Below the pieces are notes generated by a model, which worked only from the letters and a program-made list of their open reading frames with translations, made no database searches and was not told where the DNA came from. A stretch of DNA of 64,000 bases from Deltaproteobacteria bacterium (GTDB lineage: Bacteria > Myxococcota > Kuafuiibacteriia > Kuafuiibacteriales > Kuafuiibacteriaceae): contig JACKEN010000008.1 of NCBI GenBank assembly GCA_020632995.1, forward strand, positions 248,001 through 312,000, in the 5' to 3' direction. Each line of letters opens with the position of its first letter. Positions within the stretch are counted from its first letter, which is position 1. The translations under genes and the position numbers were made by a program. Shown here one piece after another: positions 24,631-35,059 of this stretch.

Positions 24631-26598
24631 ATGTCCGACGCTCAGCTGGAGCAGGTCACCCGGTTCCTTGGCCACGTCAGCCTCTTCGAGAACGTGAAGC
24701 CCGAGTACCTCCCGTCGATCGCCAAGCGGGTGGAGGAGCGGGTTTTTGCGCGCGGCCAGATCATCTTCAACGAGGGCGAGCCCGGCGACACCCTCTACAT
24801 CGTCAAGGCCGGCTCGGTGGGCGTGTTCCTGGTCGACGCGAAGGTGGGCTTGCGCTTCGAGCTCGCCCGCCTGCGCTCGGGGCAGGTGTTCGGCGAGATG
24901 GCGATGCTCACCGAGCAGCCGCGCGGCGCCACCTGCCAGGCGATGGAGCCCACCGAGTGCATCCTGATCTCCCGGCCGACCTTCATGGCCATCGTGGAGC
25001 GCGTCCCGCAGGTTGCCTTGTCGGTGGCCGAGGTGCTCGCGAACCGGGTCGACCAGCTCAACCGGGAGCGCGGCCAGACCAAGGTGGAGCTGTCGGAGCT
25101 GCGCTTCGACCCCGACGTCTACCGCATGATCCCGGGGCGCATCCTCGAGCGCCACAAGATGATCCCGCTCTCGATCCAGAACGGCATCATGAGCGTGGCC
25201 TGCGTCGACGCCACCGACCTCACCGGGCTCGACGAGATCCGGCGCATCGTGCGCGGGGTGGAGATCCGGCCGGTGACGGTGGGGGAGGCCGACTACCTGC
25301 AGTTCCTCCGGCAGCACGCCACCCAGCTCCCGCAGGACACCCAGCGCGCCAAGGTGCGGCGCTCCGAGCCCATCCAGTGGGTCTCCGACGACATCAAGGA
25401 GACCAAGCTCGAGAGCGGCAGCGACGACATCAAGATCCTCGTCGACATGCTGGTGAGCCAGGGCATCGAGCTCGAGGCCTCCGACATCCACATCGAGCCC
25501 GAGCTCGAGCAGGTGAACGTGCGCTACCGGGTCTCGGGGCTCCTCCAGCGCCGCCAGGGCCAGCCCATCCCGCGCGCCTACCACCGCGCGCTCGCCTCGC
25601 GCATCAAGGTGCTGGCCGACCTCGACATCAGCGAGCGCCGCCGCCCCCAGGACGGGCGCATCACCCTGAAGATGGGGCAACGGCAATACGACTTGCGCGT
25701 ATCCACCATGCCCACCCACGAGGGCGAGAAGATCGTGCTCCGCATCCTCGACACCGCGGCCGCGATCCAGCCGATCGAGCGGCTGATCCTGGCCGACAAG
25801 GTGTGCCGGGTGGTGAAGCAGCTGGTGCAGCGGCCCCACGGGGTGGTCTTCGTGTGCGGGCCCACCGGCTCCGGCAAGACCACCACCCTCTACTCCGCGG
25901 TGGGCCTGAGGCGCCGCGAGGACACCAACATCGTCACGGTGGAGGACCCGGTGGAGTACAACCTGCCGGGCATCACCCAGGTCTCGGTGAACCCGGAGAT
26001 CGGCCTGAAGTTCGCGAGCATCCTACGGTCCTTCCTGCGCCAGGATCCCAACGTGATCCTGGTGGGCGAGACCCGCGACGCCGAGACCGGGAAGATCGCG
26101 CTCGAGGCCGGCCTCACCGGTCACCTCGTCCTCACCTCGCTCCACACCAACGACGCCCTCGGGAGCATCCAGCGCCTCCGCGAGATGGGCCTCGAGGACT
26201 ACGCGATCGCGGCCAGCCTGGTCGGCGTCATCTCGCAGCGCCTGGTGCGCCGCCTCTGCCCGATGTGCGCGAAGGAGGACCAGCCCTCGCCCCACGTGCT
26301 CGAGCAGCTCGCGATGATCGACGTGCTCTCCCGCGACTTCAAGGGCGGGCTCAAGAAGGTGGTGGGCTGCGAGACCTGCGGCGGCACCGGCTACCGCGGC
26401 CGGGTGGGCGTGTACGAGCTGCTCGTGGCGGACGACAACCTCCGCCAGGAGATCATCGCCGGCTCGGCGCAGTTCAAGTTGCGAGAGGCGGCGCTGAAGG
26501 GGGCGTTCGTCCCCATGGAGCGCTACAGTCACTACCTCCTCACCCAAGGTCTCACCACCCCGGAGGAGCTCCTGGCCATCCACGCCGGGAAGTCCTGA
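24631..26598 (+). CDS. GspE/PilB-type secretion or pilus ATPase with N-terminal cyclic-nucleotide-binding domain
   Basis: 655 residues. Residues ~12-125 form a cNMP-binding (Crp-like) domain: FARGQIIFNEGEPGDTLYIV, GQVFGEMAMLTEQPRGATC. A GspE N-terminal (MshEN-like) part follows, then the hexameric ATPase: Asp box (ERRRPQDGRI), Walker A CGPTGSGKTTTLYSAV near 410, Walker B with RDAETGKIALEAGLTG, a His box (TSLHTND) and the zinc module CPMC...CETC. It powers assembly of a type II secretion or type IV pilus filament. The fused cNMP domain suggests gating by a nucleotide or at least a structural adaptor. No other gsp/pil genes are in the window. Confidence 0.93.
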   Translation: MSDAQLEQVTRFLGHVSLFENVKPEYLPSIAKRVEERVFARGQIIFNEGEPGDTLYIVKAGSVGVFLVDAKVGLRFELARLRSGQVFGEMAMLTEQPRGATCQAMEPTECILISRPTFMAIVERVPQVALSVAEVLANRVDQLNRERGQTKVELSELRFDPDVYRMIPGRILERHKMIPLSIQNGIMSVACVDATDLTGLDEIRRIVRGVEIRPVTVGEADYLQFLRQHATQLPQDTQRAKVRRSEPIQWVSDDIKETKLESGSDDIKILVDMLVSQGIELEASDIHIEPELEQVNVRYRVSGLLQRRQGQPIPRAYHRALASRIKVLADLDISERRRPQDGRITLKMGQRQYDLRVSTMPTHEGEKIVLRILDTAAAIQPIERLILADKVCRVVKQLVQRPHGVVFVCGPTGSGKTTTLYSAVGLRRREDTNIVTVEDPVEYNLPGITQVSVNPEIGLKFASILRSFLRQDPNVILVGETRDAETGKIALEAGLTGHLVLTSLHTNDALGSIQRLREMGLEDYAIAASLVGVISQRLVRRLCPMCAKEDQPSPHVLEQLAMIDVLSRDFKGGLKKVVGCETCGGTGYRGRVGVYELLVADDNLRQEIIAGSAQFKLREAALKGAFVPMERYSHYLLTQGLTTPEELLAIHAGKS

Positions 26599-26662
26599 GC
26601 CGCGGCGGCCTGGCCCTGGGGACAGGTTGCCCCGCACCCGGTCCGCGCGGATCATGGCCCGC

Positions 26663-27169
26663 ATGTCCGAGGAGCCCTACAACCCGTTCGCCGCACCCGT
26701 CGCGGTCGATGGTCCCGCGGTCGTCGAGGAGCCGGGGGACTGGGTCCCCACCGCCGATGCGGGCCGCCGCTTCCTGGCGCGCTTCGTCGACAACATGCTC
26801 ATGGTGGTGGCGATGGTGGTCTTCGGCATGGTGGGTGCCGTGGCGGGCGACGAGGCGGTGGCGATCGTGATGTGGGGCGGGCTCGCGGCCTACTTCCTCG
26901 GGCAAGGCGTGCTCATCGCCCAGCGTGGGCAGTCCATCGGGAAGATCCTGCTCAAGATCCGCATCGTCGACGTCGACAGCGGGCGCATCCCGCGCTTCGT
27001 GTTCGGCGTGATGCTCCGCGAGTGGGCCTTCCTGCTCGGGGGCATGGTGATCCCCTTCCTGGGCTTGGTGGACGCCCTGTTCATCTTCAGCAGCGACCAG
27101 CGCTGCCTCCACGACTATGTGGCCCGAACCCGGGTTGTTCCCGTCCAGGTCACCTACTCGGTCGATTGA
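26663..27169 (+). CDS. RDD-family membrane protein
   Basis: 168 residues from ATG 26663 (M-S-E-E-P-Y-N-P-F; ATG 26654 also possible). It has the RDD-domain signature: AGRRFLARFVDNMLMVVAM with R and D near the first span, QSIGKILLKIRIV between spans and RCLHDYVARTRVV at the end. Four membrane spans are expected. Function of the family is unproven; some are ion antiporters. The short N-terminal Pro-rich stretch is common in these proteins. Confidence 0.85.
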   Translation: MSEEPYNPFAAPVAVDGPAVVEEPGDWVPTADAGRRFLARFVDNMLMVVAMVVFGMVGAVAGDEAVAIVMWGGLAAYFLGQGVLIAQRGQSIGKILLKIRIVDVDSGRIPRFVFGVMLREWAFLLGGMVIPFLGLVDALFIFSSDQRCLHDYVARTRVVPVQVTYSVD

Positions 27170-27190
27170 ACGCGGCGCGTCGAAAACCTG

Positions 27191-27219
27191 TTGCGCGGGG
27201 TCGCCCGGGACCCTAGCGT
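27191..27219 (+). promoter_or_regulatory. Promoter of argG
   Basis: TTGCGC (27191-27196) and TAGCGT (27214-27219) are 17 bp apart; ATG 27229 follows the -10 by only 9 nt, giving a leader of about 2 nt at most. I see no ARG-box-like operator. Confidence 0.55.
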
Positions 27220-27228
27220 CTCGCGCTC

Positions 27229-28431
27229 ATGAGCGACGTCTCCGCCAAGCGCATCATCGTGGCCTACTCGGGTGGGCTCGACACCTCCGTCATCATCACC
27301 TGGCTCAAGGAGAAGACCGGCGCCGAGGTGGTGGCCTTCACCGCCGACGTAGGGCAGGGCGAAGAGCTGGCGCCGCTCAACGACAAGGCGATCAAGACCG
27401 GAGCCGAGAAGCTGATCATCGAGGATCTGCGCGAGGAGTTCGTGCGGGACTTCGTGTTCCCCGCCCTGCGCGCCAACGCGATGTACGAGGGCTGCTACCT
27501 CTTGGGCACCAGCCTGGCCCGGCCGCTGATCGGTAAGTACCTGGTGAAGCACGCCATCGCCGAGGGCGCGGACGCGATCTGCCACGGCGCCACCGGCAAG
27601 GGGAACGACCAGGTCCGCTTCGAGCTCACCGCCTACGCGCTCAAGCCCGACATCAAGGTCATCGCGCCCTGGCGCACCTGGGACATGAAGGGCCGCAGCG
27701 ACCTCATCGACTACGCGGCCAAGCACAACATCCCGGTGACCGCGACCAAGGCCAAGCCCTTCAGCACCGACCGCAACCTGTTCCACATCTCCTACGAGGG
27801 TGGCGTGCTCGAGGATCCGTGGTCCGAGGGCACCCGTGACATGTACACGCTCGCCGTCCCGGTCGAGGAGGCCCCCGACAAGCCCGAGTACGTCGAGATC
27901 GAGTTCGAGGGCGGCGTGCCGGTGGCGATCGACGGCGTCCGCATGGGCCCGGTGGAGCTGCTCGAGAAGGCCAACGCGCTGGGCGGCAAGCACGGGGTGG
28001 GTCGGGTCGACCTGGTCGAGAACCGCTTCGTGGGCATGAAGTCCCGCGGCATCTACGAGACCCCCGGCGGCACCCTGCTGCACGTGGCGCACCGCGGGGT
28101 GGAGCAGCTCTGCATGGACCGCGAGGTCCTGTTCCTGCGCGACAGCATGATCCCGAAGTACGCCCAGCTGGTCTACAACGGCTTCTGGTACGCGCCCGAG
28201 CGCGAGTCGCTCCAGGTGATGATCGACGAGGGCCAGAAGTACGTGACCGGCGTGGCGCGGCTGAAGCTCTACAAGGGCAACGCGCACCTGGTGGGCCGCA
28301 AGGCCGAGAAGTCGCTCTACAGCTTCGCCCACGCGTCCTTCGAGGCGGAAGAGGTCTACTCCCAGGCCGACGCCGAGGGCTTCATCAAGCTGAACGCGCT
28401 CCGCTTGCGGCTGCGCGAGCAGCTCGAGTAG
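27229..28431 (+). CDS. argG: Argininosuccinate synthase
   Basis: 400 residues, the standard length. The ATP-binding P-loop is AYSGGLDTSVIITWL at residues 10-24, with citrulline/aspartate signatures CHGATGKGNDQVRFE near 117 and the EGGVLEDPW stretch near 185. It condenses citrulline and aspartate, using ATP, to argininosuccinate in arginine biosynthesis. It stands apart from other arg genes here. The methyltransferase gene starts 13 bp downstream. Confidence 0.98.
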   Translation: MSDVSAKRIIVAYSGGLDTSVIITWLKEKTGAEVVAFTADVGQGEELAPLNDKAIKTGAEKLIIEDLREEFVRDFVFPALRANAMYEGCYLLGTSLARPLIGKYLVKHAIAEGADAICHGATGKGNDQVRFELTAYALKPDIKVIAPWRTWDMKGRSDLIDYAAKHNIPVTATKAKPFSTDRNLFHISYEGGVLEDPWSEGTRDMYTLAVPVEEAPDKPEYVEIEFEGGVPVAIDGVRMGPVELLEKANALGGKHGVGRVDLVENRFVGMKSRGIYETPGGTLLHVAHRGVEQLCMDREVLFLRDSMIPKYAQLVYNGFWYAPERESLQVMIDEGQKYVTGVARLKLYKGNAHLVGRKAEKSLYSFAHASFEAEEVYSQADAEGFIKLNALRLRLREQLE

Positions 28432-28444
28432 CTTCGCCCTCGCC

Positions 28445-29272
28445 TTGAGCCCCAAGCCGCCGCCCCGCTTCCGCGATCACTACGCCGACGGGGCGTGGTA
28501 CGACGCCGAGTACGTCCACATCGGCGGCGACATCCCCTACTACGAGCAGGTGGCCTGCGAGACCGACGGGCCGATCCTCGAGCTGGCGTGCGGCACCGGG
28601 CGACTCACCTTCCCGATGGCCGCCACCGGGGTGAAGGTGGTCGGGGTCGACAACTCCACCGCGATGCTGGCCCGGGCCGAGGCCAAGCGCGCGGCCCTCC
28701 CGCCCTCGGGCCGGGCGCGGGTGGAGTTCCGCTTCGGCGACATGCGCAAGGTGCGTTTCAAAGAGGAGTTCGCGGCGGTGGTGCTGGGCTTCAACACCCT
28801 GATGCACATGACCGACGACGACGACCTGTTGGCCACCCTCGAGACCGCGCGGGTGCACCTCGAGGAGGACGGCCTCTTCCACGTCGACCTGCACACCCCG
28901 CTCCCCGAGATCGCGCTGAACCGAGATCCGGAGGGGCGCTACGACCCCGAGGAGATGATCGCCCCCAACGGCGATCGCTACATCGTTACCGAGAACAACC
29001 AGTACGACGCGCGCCGGCAGATCAACCGGATGTGGTTCTACTACCAGAAGGTGGACCGCGACGGGTACGATCTCGGCGAAGAGCAAGCTACCTTGCTCGA
29101 GCTCCGGGTGCTCTTCCCCCGGGAGCTCGACCTCTTCTTCCGGATGGCCGGCCTCGAGATGGTGGGGGACTGGGACGACCTCGAGCGCTCCGCCCCATTC
29201 TCTGGGGGCGGGGGGCGGCGGGTGATCCAGGCCCGCGCCCGGCCGGGTTGGACCGGGATCGTGCTCCCCTGA
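28445..29272 (+). CDS. Class I SAM-dependent methyltransferase
   Basis: 275 residues from TTG 28445. Motif I is LELACGTGRLTFPMA near residue 41, the acidic motif II VVGVDNSTAML near 62, and FRFGDMRKVRF near 95 with VVLGFNTLMHMTDDDDL, all of a Rossmann methyltransferase. The C-terminal half (LLELRVLFPRELDLFFRMAG) matches small-molecule methyltransferases. The substrate is unknown. It follows argG closely and may share its promoter. A palindrome lies at 29093. Confidence 0.9.
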   Translation: MSPKPPPRFRDHYADGAWYDAEYVHIGGDIPYYEQVACETDGPILELACGTGRLTFPMAATGVKVVGVDNSTAMLARAEAKRAALPPSGRARVEFRFGDMRKVRFKEEFAAVVLGFNTLMHMTDDDDLLATLETARVHLEEDGLFHVDLHTPLPEIALNRDPEGRYDPEEMIAPNGDRYIVTENNQYDARRQINRMWFYYQKVDRDGYDLGEEQATLLELRVLFPRELDLFFRMAGLEMVGDWDDLERSAPFSGGGGRRVIQARARPGWTGIVLP

Positions 29273-29281
29273 CCTTTCGCT

Positions 29282-29310
29282 TTGACACCGCCCGCGACCC
29301 TCACTAGGGT
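29282..29310 (+). promoter_or_regulatory. Promoter of kdsB-pyrG-kdsA, predicted leaderless
   Basis: TTGACA (29282-29287) and TAGGGT (29305-29310) with 17 bp spacing. GTG 29317 begins 6 nt after the -10 box, where transcription should start. Confidence 0.7.
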
Positions 29311-29316
29311 CCGACA

Positions 29317-30068
29317 GTGCAGCCCTTGGTGTCAGCGGCGGCCCCGGCGGTGGCCGTGATCCCGGCCCGCTACGCCTCCGAGCGCTTCCCCGGAAAGCCC
29401 CTGGCCGACATCGCGGGGGTCCCCATGATCGTGCGGGTGTGCCGCCAGGCCGCGAAGGCCCGGGTGGCCGCGGTGTACGTCGCCACCGACGACGAGCGCA
29501 TCGCGCAGGTGGTCCAAGAGGCGGGCTTCGCTGCGGTCATGACCTCGCCCGCGTGCGCGTCCGGCTCCGACCGGGTGGCCGAGGTGGTGCAGGGCCTGGC
29601 CGAGCCGGTGGGCGTGGTGGTGAACGTGCAGGGCGACGAGCCGCTGGTGGATCCGCGGGACATCGACGCCCTGATCGAGGCCACCCGCGCCGACCCCGAG
29701 GCGATCGGCACCCTGGCCCGCCCGCTCACCGAGCTGGAGCGCTTTCACAGTCCACACGTGGTGAAGGTGGTGCGTGCCCCGTCGGGGCGCGCCCTGTACT
29801 TCTCCCGCGCCCCCATCCCCCACGGTCTGGACGGCCTGCCTCGCGGCGCGCTGCAGCACGTGGGGCTCTACGCGTATCACCCGAGCGTGCTGGCCCGATT
29901 CACGGCGCTGGCCGCATCACCTCTCGAGACGCGCGAGCGTCTCGAACAACTACGTGCCCTCGAAAACGGGATTCCGATTCACGTGACGATGTGTGTATCG
30001 GAGCGCCCGAGCATCGGGGTGGATGTCCCCGCGGACATCGAGGCAGTGCTTGAGGCCCTGAAGAACCC

Positions 30069-30072
<4 letters not shown>
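29317..30072 (+). CDS. kdsB: 3-deoxy-manno-octulosonate cytidylyltransferase
   Basis: 251 residues. The nucleotide-binding start is VIPARYASERFPGKPLADIA, followed by VNVQGDEPLVDP near residue 105 and the C-terminal LEQLRALENGIPI. It activates Kdo to CMP-Kdo for lipopolysaccharide inner core synthesis. The GTG start is backed by the promoter position. Its stop overlaps the pyrG start (ATGA), so CTP supply and Kdo activation are translated together. Confidence 0.97.
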
Positions 30073-31714
<1,642 letters not shown>

Positions 31715-31718
<4 letters not shown>

Positions 31719-32521
31719 GCGTGGTGCACGTGGGCCCGCACGCGGTGGGGGAGGGGCACCCGCTCCTCCTCATCGCCGGGCCCTGTGTGCTCGAGGGGCG
31801 GGACTTCAACCTGCGGCACGCGGAGCACCTCAAGGAGGTGTGCGCGGCCCACGGGGTCCCCTTCGTCTTCAAGGCGAGCTTCGACAAGGCCAACCGCACC
31901 AGCGGCGGCAGCCACCGTGGCCCCGGCCTGCAAGAAGGCTTGCGGATGCTGGAGGACGTGAAGCGGGCCCTCGATCTGCTGGTCCTCACCGACGTCCACG
32001 AGTCGCACCAGTGCGCCGAGGCGGCCGAGGTAGTGGACGTGCTCCAGATCCCCGCCTTCCTCTGCCGGCAGACCGACCTCCTCGCGGCGGCGGGGGCCAC
32101 CGGGCGGGTGGTGAACATCAAGAAGGGCCAGTTCCTCGCGCCCGACGACATGGCCTACGCCCGCGACAAGACCGGCGCCCCCGAGCGGGTGTTGTTGACC
32201 GAGCGGGGTACGACCTTCGGCTATCGCGACCTCGTGGTGGACTATCGGGGCCTGTCGATCATGCGGCGCTTCGCGCCGGTGGTGTTCGACGGCACCCACT
32301 CCGTCCAGCAGCCGGGCGCCGCGGGTGGGGCCACGGGCGGGAACCGGGCCCTCGCGCCCGGGTTGGTGCGGGCCGCGGTGGCCTATGGCGTGGACGCGCT
32401 GTTCCTCGAGGTCCACCCGGATCCGGACAACGCCCCCTCCGATGGGCCGAATCAGCTCGACTTTGGGCTGCTGGAGCGCGTGCTGACGGAGGCGGAGAAG
32501 ATCCGAGGGGCCCTGCAGTAG
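31715..32521 (+). CDS. kdsA: 3-deoxy-8-phosphooctulonate (Kdo-8-P) synthase
   Basis: 268 residues from ATG 31715. Signatures are LLIAGPCVLEGRDFNLRHAE near residue 19, FKASFDKANRTSGGSHRGPG near 49, and VFDGTHSVQQPG near 190. It condenses phosphoenolpyruvate with arabinose 5-phosphate. Typical operons continue with kdsC; here the next 4 kb hold unrelated secreted-protein genes. The residues after LTDVHE and an N in the first metal motif region would decide whether the enzyme is metal dependent; I did not resolve this. Confidence 0.97.
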
Positions 32522-32529
32522 GAAGTGTT

Positions 32530-32620
32530 CGACCACGTCCACGCTCACGTCCACGTCCACGGCCGGACGCTGGCTGAGCACCTCCGGTCGTGGGCGTGAT
32601 CGTGGACGTGGACGTGGTCG
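32530..32620. repeat. Long imperfect inverted repeat built of GTGGAC hexamers (possible terminator)
   Basis: Arms 32530-32566 and 32584-32620 (37 nt each, six mismatches) flank a 17-nt loop just after kdsA. Both arms are made of short CGTCCAC or GTGGACG units. The transcript would fold into a long hairpin and may end the kds operon, though no T tract follows. Confidence 0.65.
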
Positions 32621-32663
32621 GACCGCTTGCGATCACCTCGGCTTCACCGGGAGAATGGGGGCC

Positions 32664-33614
32664 ATGCGCCGCCCCCTCCTGCTCGTGCTCCTCGTGGCCT
32701 TCGCCTTCGGGTGTGACGACACCACCAACAGCGACGGTGGGCTCACCAGCCCTGACTCCGGGGTGGTTGTCGACACTGGGGTGGCGGTGGACGCCGGAGT
32801 CGACTCCGGTGTGGAGCCCGACAGCGGCGTCGTGGCCGACTCCGGTGTGGAGCGCGACTCCGGTGTGGAGCCGGACGGCGGTGTCGAGTCCGACAGCGGT
32901 GTCGAACCCGACAGTGGCGTGGAGCCCGACAGCGGCGTGGAGCCCGACAGCGGCATCGAACCCGACAGCGGCGTCGAGCCCGACTCCGGCATCCCCCCCG
33001 ACGCGGGCCCGCCCCCCGACGCCGGGTTCACCGACGAGGTGATCACCGACGAGAACGGCAACCCGGTGGTCATCACCAACGGCCCGCCCGGCGACCCCGT
33101 CAACGTAGGTTGCGCCGACGGCCAGCGCGAGGGCCTGGTGGACGACAGCGTGTACCCCGACATGGCCGGCTGCCTCGGCACCTGGGGTGGCACGGTGTCC
33201 CTGCGCGACGTGGCCACGAGCACCGCGTGCGGCGACGACCTCGGCGCCTGCACCGTGCCCGCAGATCTCTGTGCCCCGAGCTGGCACATCTGCGGCACCA
33301 GCGGCCTGGTCGAGGAGGTCCGCCAGCTCGGCGCCACCGAGTGCGAGAACGCGGGCGGCGGCCGCTACGTCACCGCGATCTCGCACTGCGAGACCCAGAG
33401 CGGCTGCCAGTACGACACCAGCACCACCGCGGTGTACGCGTGCTGGAACAACGGCTGGTGCAGCGAGCCGGTGTGCTGCGGCCAGCAGTGCCTCACCTTC
33501 GGCGCGTGCCCCGGCGGCGTGTGGCCCGGCGCGACCCACATCCCGGTGGGCACCGACCAGGGCTGCGGCGCGATCACCTCGCGCCGCGCGGGCGGCGTGC
33601 TCTGCTGCCGGTAG
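32664..33614 (+). CDS. Lipoprotein with Asp-Ser-Gly-Val repeats and Cys-rich C-terminal domain
   Basis: 316 residues from ATG 32664 with GGAGA upstream. Signal peptide MRRPLLLVLLVAFAFGC gives a lipidated cysteine. Residues ~25-120 are a tandem repeat of about ten P-D-S-G-V-E units (low complexity, acidic). The globular end contains ~16 cysteines in pairs (DMAGCLGTWGGTV, SWHICGTSGLVEE, PVCCGQQCLTFG, GVLCC), so several disulfides are likely and it should sit outside the cytoplasm. The family is of unknown function but common in myxobacteria. Repeat number may vary between strains. Confidence 0.75.
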   Translation: MRRPLLLVLLVAFAFGCDDTTNSDGGLTSPDSGVVVDTGVAVDAGVDSGVEPDSGVVADSGVERDSGVEPDGGVESDSGVEPDSGVEPDSGVEPDSGIEPDSGVEPDSGIPPDAGPPPDAGFTDEVITDENGNPVVITNGPPGDPVNVGCADGQREGLVDDSVYPDMAGCLGTWGGTVSLRDVATSTACGDDLGACTVPADLCAPSWHICGTSGLVEEVRQLGATECENAGGGRYVTAISHCETQSGCQYDTSTTAVYACWNNGWCSEPVCCGQQCLTFGACPGGVWPGATHIPVGTDQGCGAITSRRAGGVLCCR

Positions 33615-33716
33615 CCCCGCCGCGGAAGTCCACGCACCCTCCAGCCGAAGCCTCGGAGTCACCTGTTCCGGGTATTGACCGACTGAGCGGTGGGTCATGT
33701 CATGTCCAACTGAGAC

Positions 33717-34850
33717 ATGGCCAGCTCCTCCCGCAAGATCCTCGTGCTTGGGGCGTCGCTCGCCGTCATCGCCATCCTCTGGGTGTGGTCTCGGAGCGGA
33801 CCTGGTCAGCAGCCGCCCGGTCCTGATGCCCACGACGCGCGCTCCGGTCACGCTCCTGCGCCGGCAAGGGAGCTTGCACCGGCTGCGGTTGCGCCCGGGC
33901 TGGCGCTCGTTGAAGCGTCGGCGGCTTCGCTCGACCCGCCGTCCGAGCGACCCGCACCGAGCCTCAGCGCCACCGCCACCTCCGGGCCCGCGGCGTGCCT
34001 TCAGCGGTGCGGGATGCCGTGCCTGGCCGACGGCGAGTGCCCGCCCGCGTGCGAGACGAACGAAGACTGCGAGGGCCTGGCGTACTGCAGCCCCACCTTC
34101 GCCGAGGGCGACGCGCGGATGGTCCACCGCTGCGTCCAGCAGGACTGCGCGGGCCCCTCGGACAAGTCATCCTGCGGTCCGGGGCGGTCCTGTGTCCCGA
34201 TGTCCAACGAGGGAAGCGGGGTCTACCGGTGCCTGCAGGCGGGCCTGCGGAAGGTCGGCGAACCCTGCTTGCTCGGTGCCGAGCTGAACCCTCATAGCCT
34301 GGACCAGGTCTGCGGGCCCGGCCTGAAGTGCCTGGATTCGTGCATGCCGATCCAGTGCGAAGAGGACGCCGACTGCCCCGGAGGCCGCTGCGCCATGATG
34401 AGGGCCCACATGCAGAAGAGCTGCCTCCCGGGCTGCAAGGTCGACGCGGACTGCCCGGCGTGGCAGCGCTGCGCGACGGCGAGCATAGGCCTTCGGTGTG
34501 TGCCGCGGGCCTCACCGAAGACCTGCATCGAGGAGGGGTGCCCGGATGGGCTCCGGTGCGTGCCGTACATGCCCCTCCTCGCGCTCCAGGTCGCGGAGTG
34601 TCGTCCACCGTGCGAGACGACCGACGACTGCTCGGGCGGGCAGGTCTGCTTGGACCTCGGGCTCCCGTTCCAGGAGGGCCCGGTCTGCGTCGTGCCGTGC
34701 ACGAGCGACGGGAGCTGCGGCCCCGGGCTTCGCTGCCTGCCGCACCCCTCCACCGACGTGGCGGTCTGCGGGATCGACCCCGGCGCGCATGTCGATGCCT
34801 TCTTCCGAGGCTTCGGGGACGTGCGCTCCGCCTCGGAGCCCGAGCACTAG
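33717..34850 (+). CDS. Secreted or membrane-anchored Cys-rich protein with CxxDxDC repeats
   Basis: 377 residues. An N-terminal anchor (ILVLGASLAVIAILWVWS) leads into a Pro/Ala linker (to ~95) and then a domain with about 35 cysteines arranged as repeats such as CETNEDCEGLAYC, CEEDADCPGGRC, CKVDADCPAWQRC and CETTDDCSGGQVC. This DxDC pattern is typical of myxobacterial secreted proteins and is probably disulfide-bonded, possibly binding calcium. No enzyme motif is visible. Palindrome copy 33864 lies in the linker, in a frame that does not use CAA/TTG codons. Confidence 0.75.
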   Translation: MASSSRKILVLGASLAVIAILWVWSRSGPGQQPPGPDAHDARSGHAPAPARELAPAAVAPGLALVEASAASLDPPSERPAPSLSATATSGPAACLQRCGMPCLADGECPPACETNEDCEGLAYCSPTFAEGDARMVHRCVQQDCAGPSDKSSCGPGRSCVPMSNEGSGVYRCLQAGLRKVGEPCLLGAELNPHSLDQVCGPGLKCLDSCMPIQCEEDADCPGGRCAMMRAHMQKSCLPGCKVDADCPAWQRCATASIGLRCVPRASPKTCIEEGCPDGLRCVPYMPLLALQVAECRPPCETTDDCSGGQVCLDLGLPFQEGPVCVVPCTSDGSCGPGLRCLPHPSTDVAVCGIDPGAHVDAFFRGFGDVRSASEPEH

Positions 34851-35059
34851 CCTCGAGGCCGGTCGACCCAGGCGAGCAGGTTCTCGATGGCGGCCCCTGC
34901 ATCCAGCCAGACCTCGCGGGTCTGCGCGCCGGGGTCTCGCCTACTGGCAAGATTGCCTACTGGCAAGGTTGCCTACTGGCAAGGTTGCCTACGAACAACC
35001 CGGCGTGGCGATAGCCTCGCCCCCCGCGCTACACTCCCCGCCGAGGCGCCGAACGCGCG
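34851..35059. other. Intergenic region holding a 16-bp tandem repeat
   Basis: About 210 bp without a gene that I can support. Its main content is the three-copy 16-bp repeat at 34939-34992 (separate entry). The rest is GC-rich and shows no promoter box that stands out. Confidence 0.4.
34939..34992. repeat. Tandem repeat, three copies of a 16-bp unit
   Basis: The unit GCCTACTGGCAAGRTT occurs at 34939-34954, 34955-34970 and 34971-34986 plus six bases of a fourth. Each unit contains the near-palindrome GGCAAGGTTGCC, related to the dispersed GCAA...TTGC motif but with a shorter centre. Three short copies without spacers do not make a CRISPR. Confidence 0.85.

Noticed and set aside
34939..34992. 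CRISPR array
   Set aside because: Units are 16 bp and directly adjacent with no spacers, and there are only three copies.
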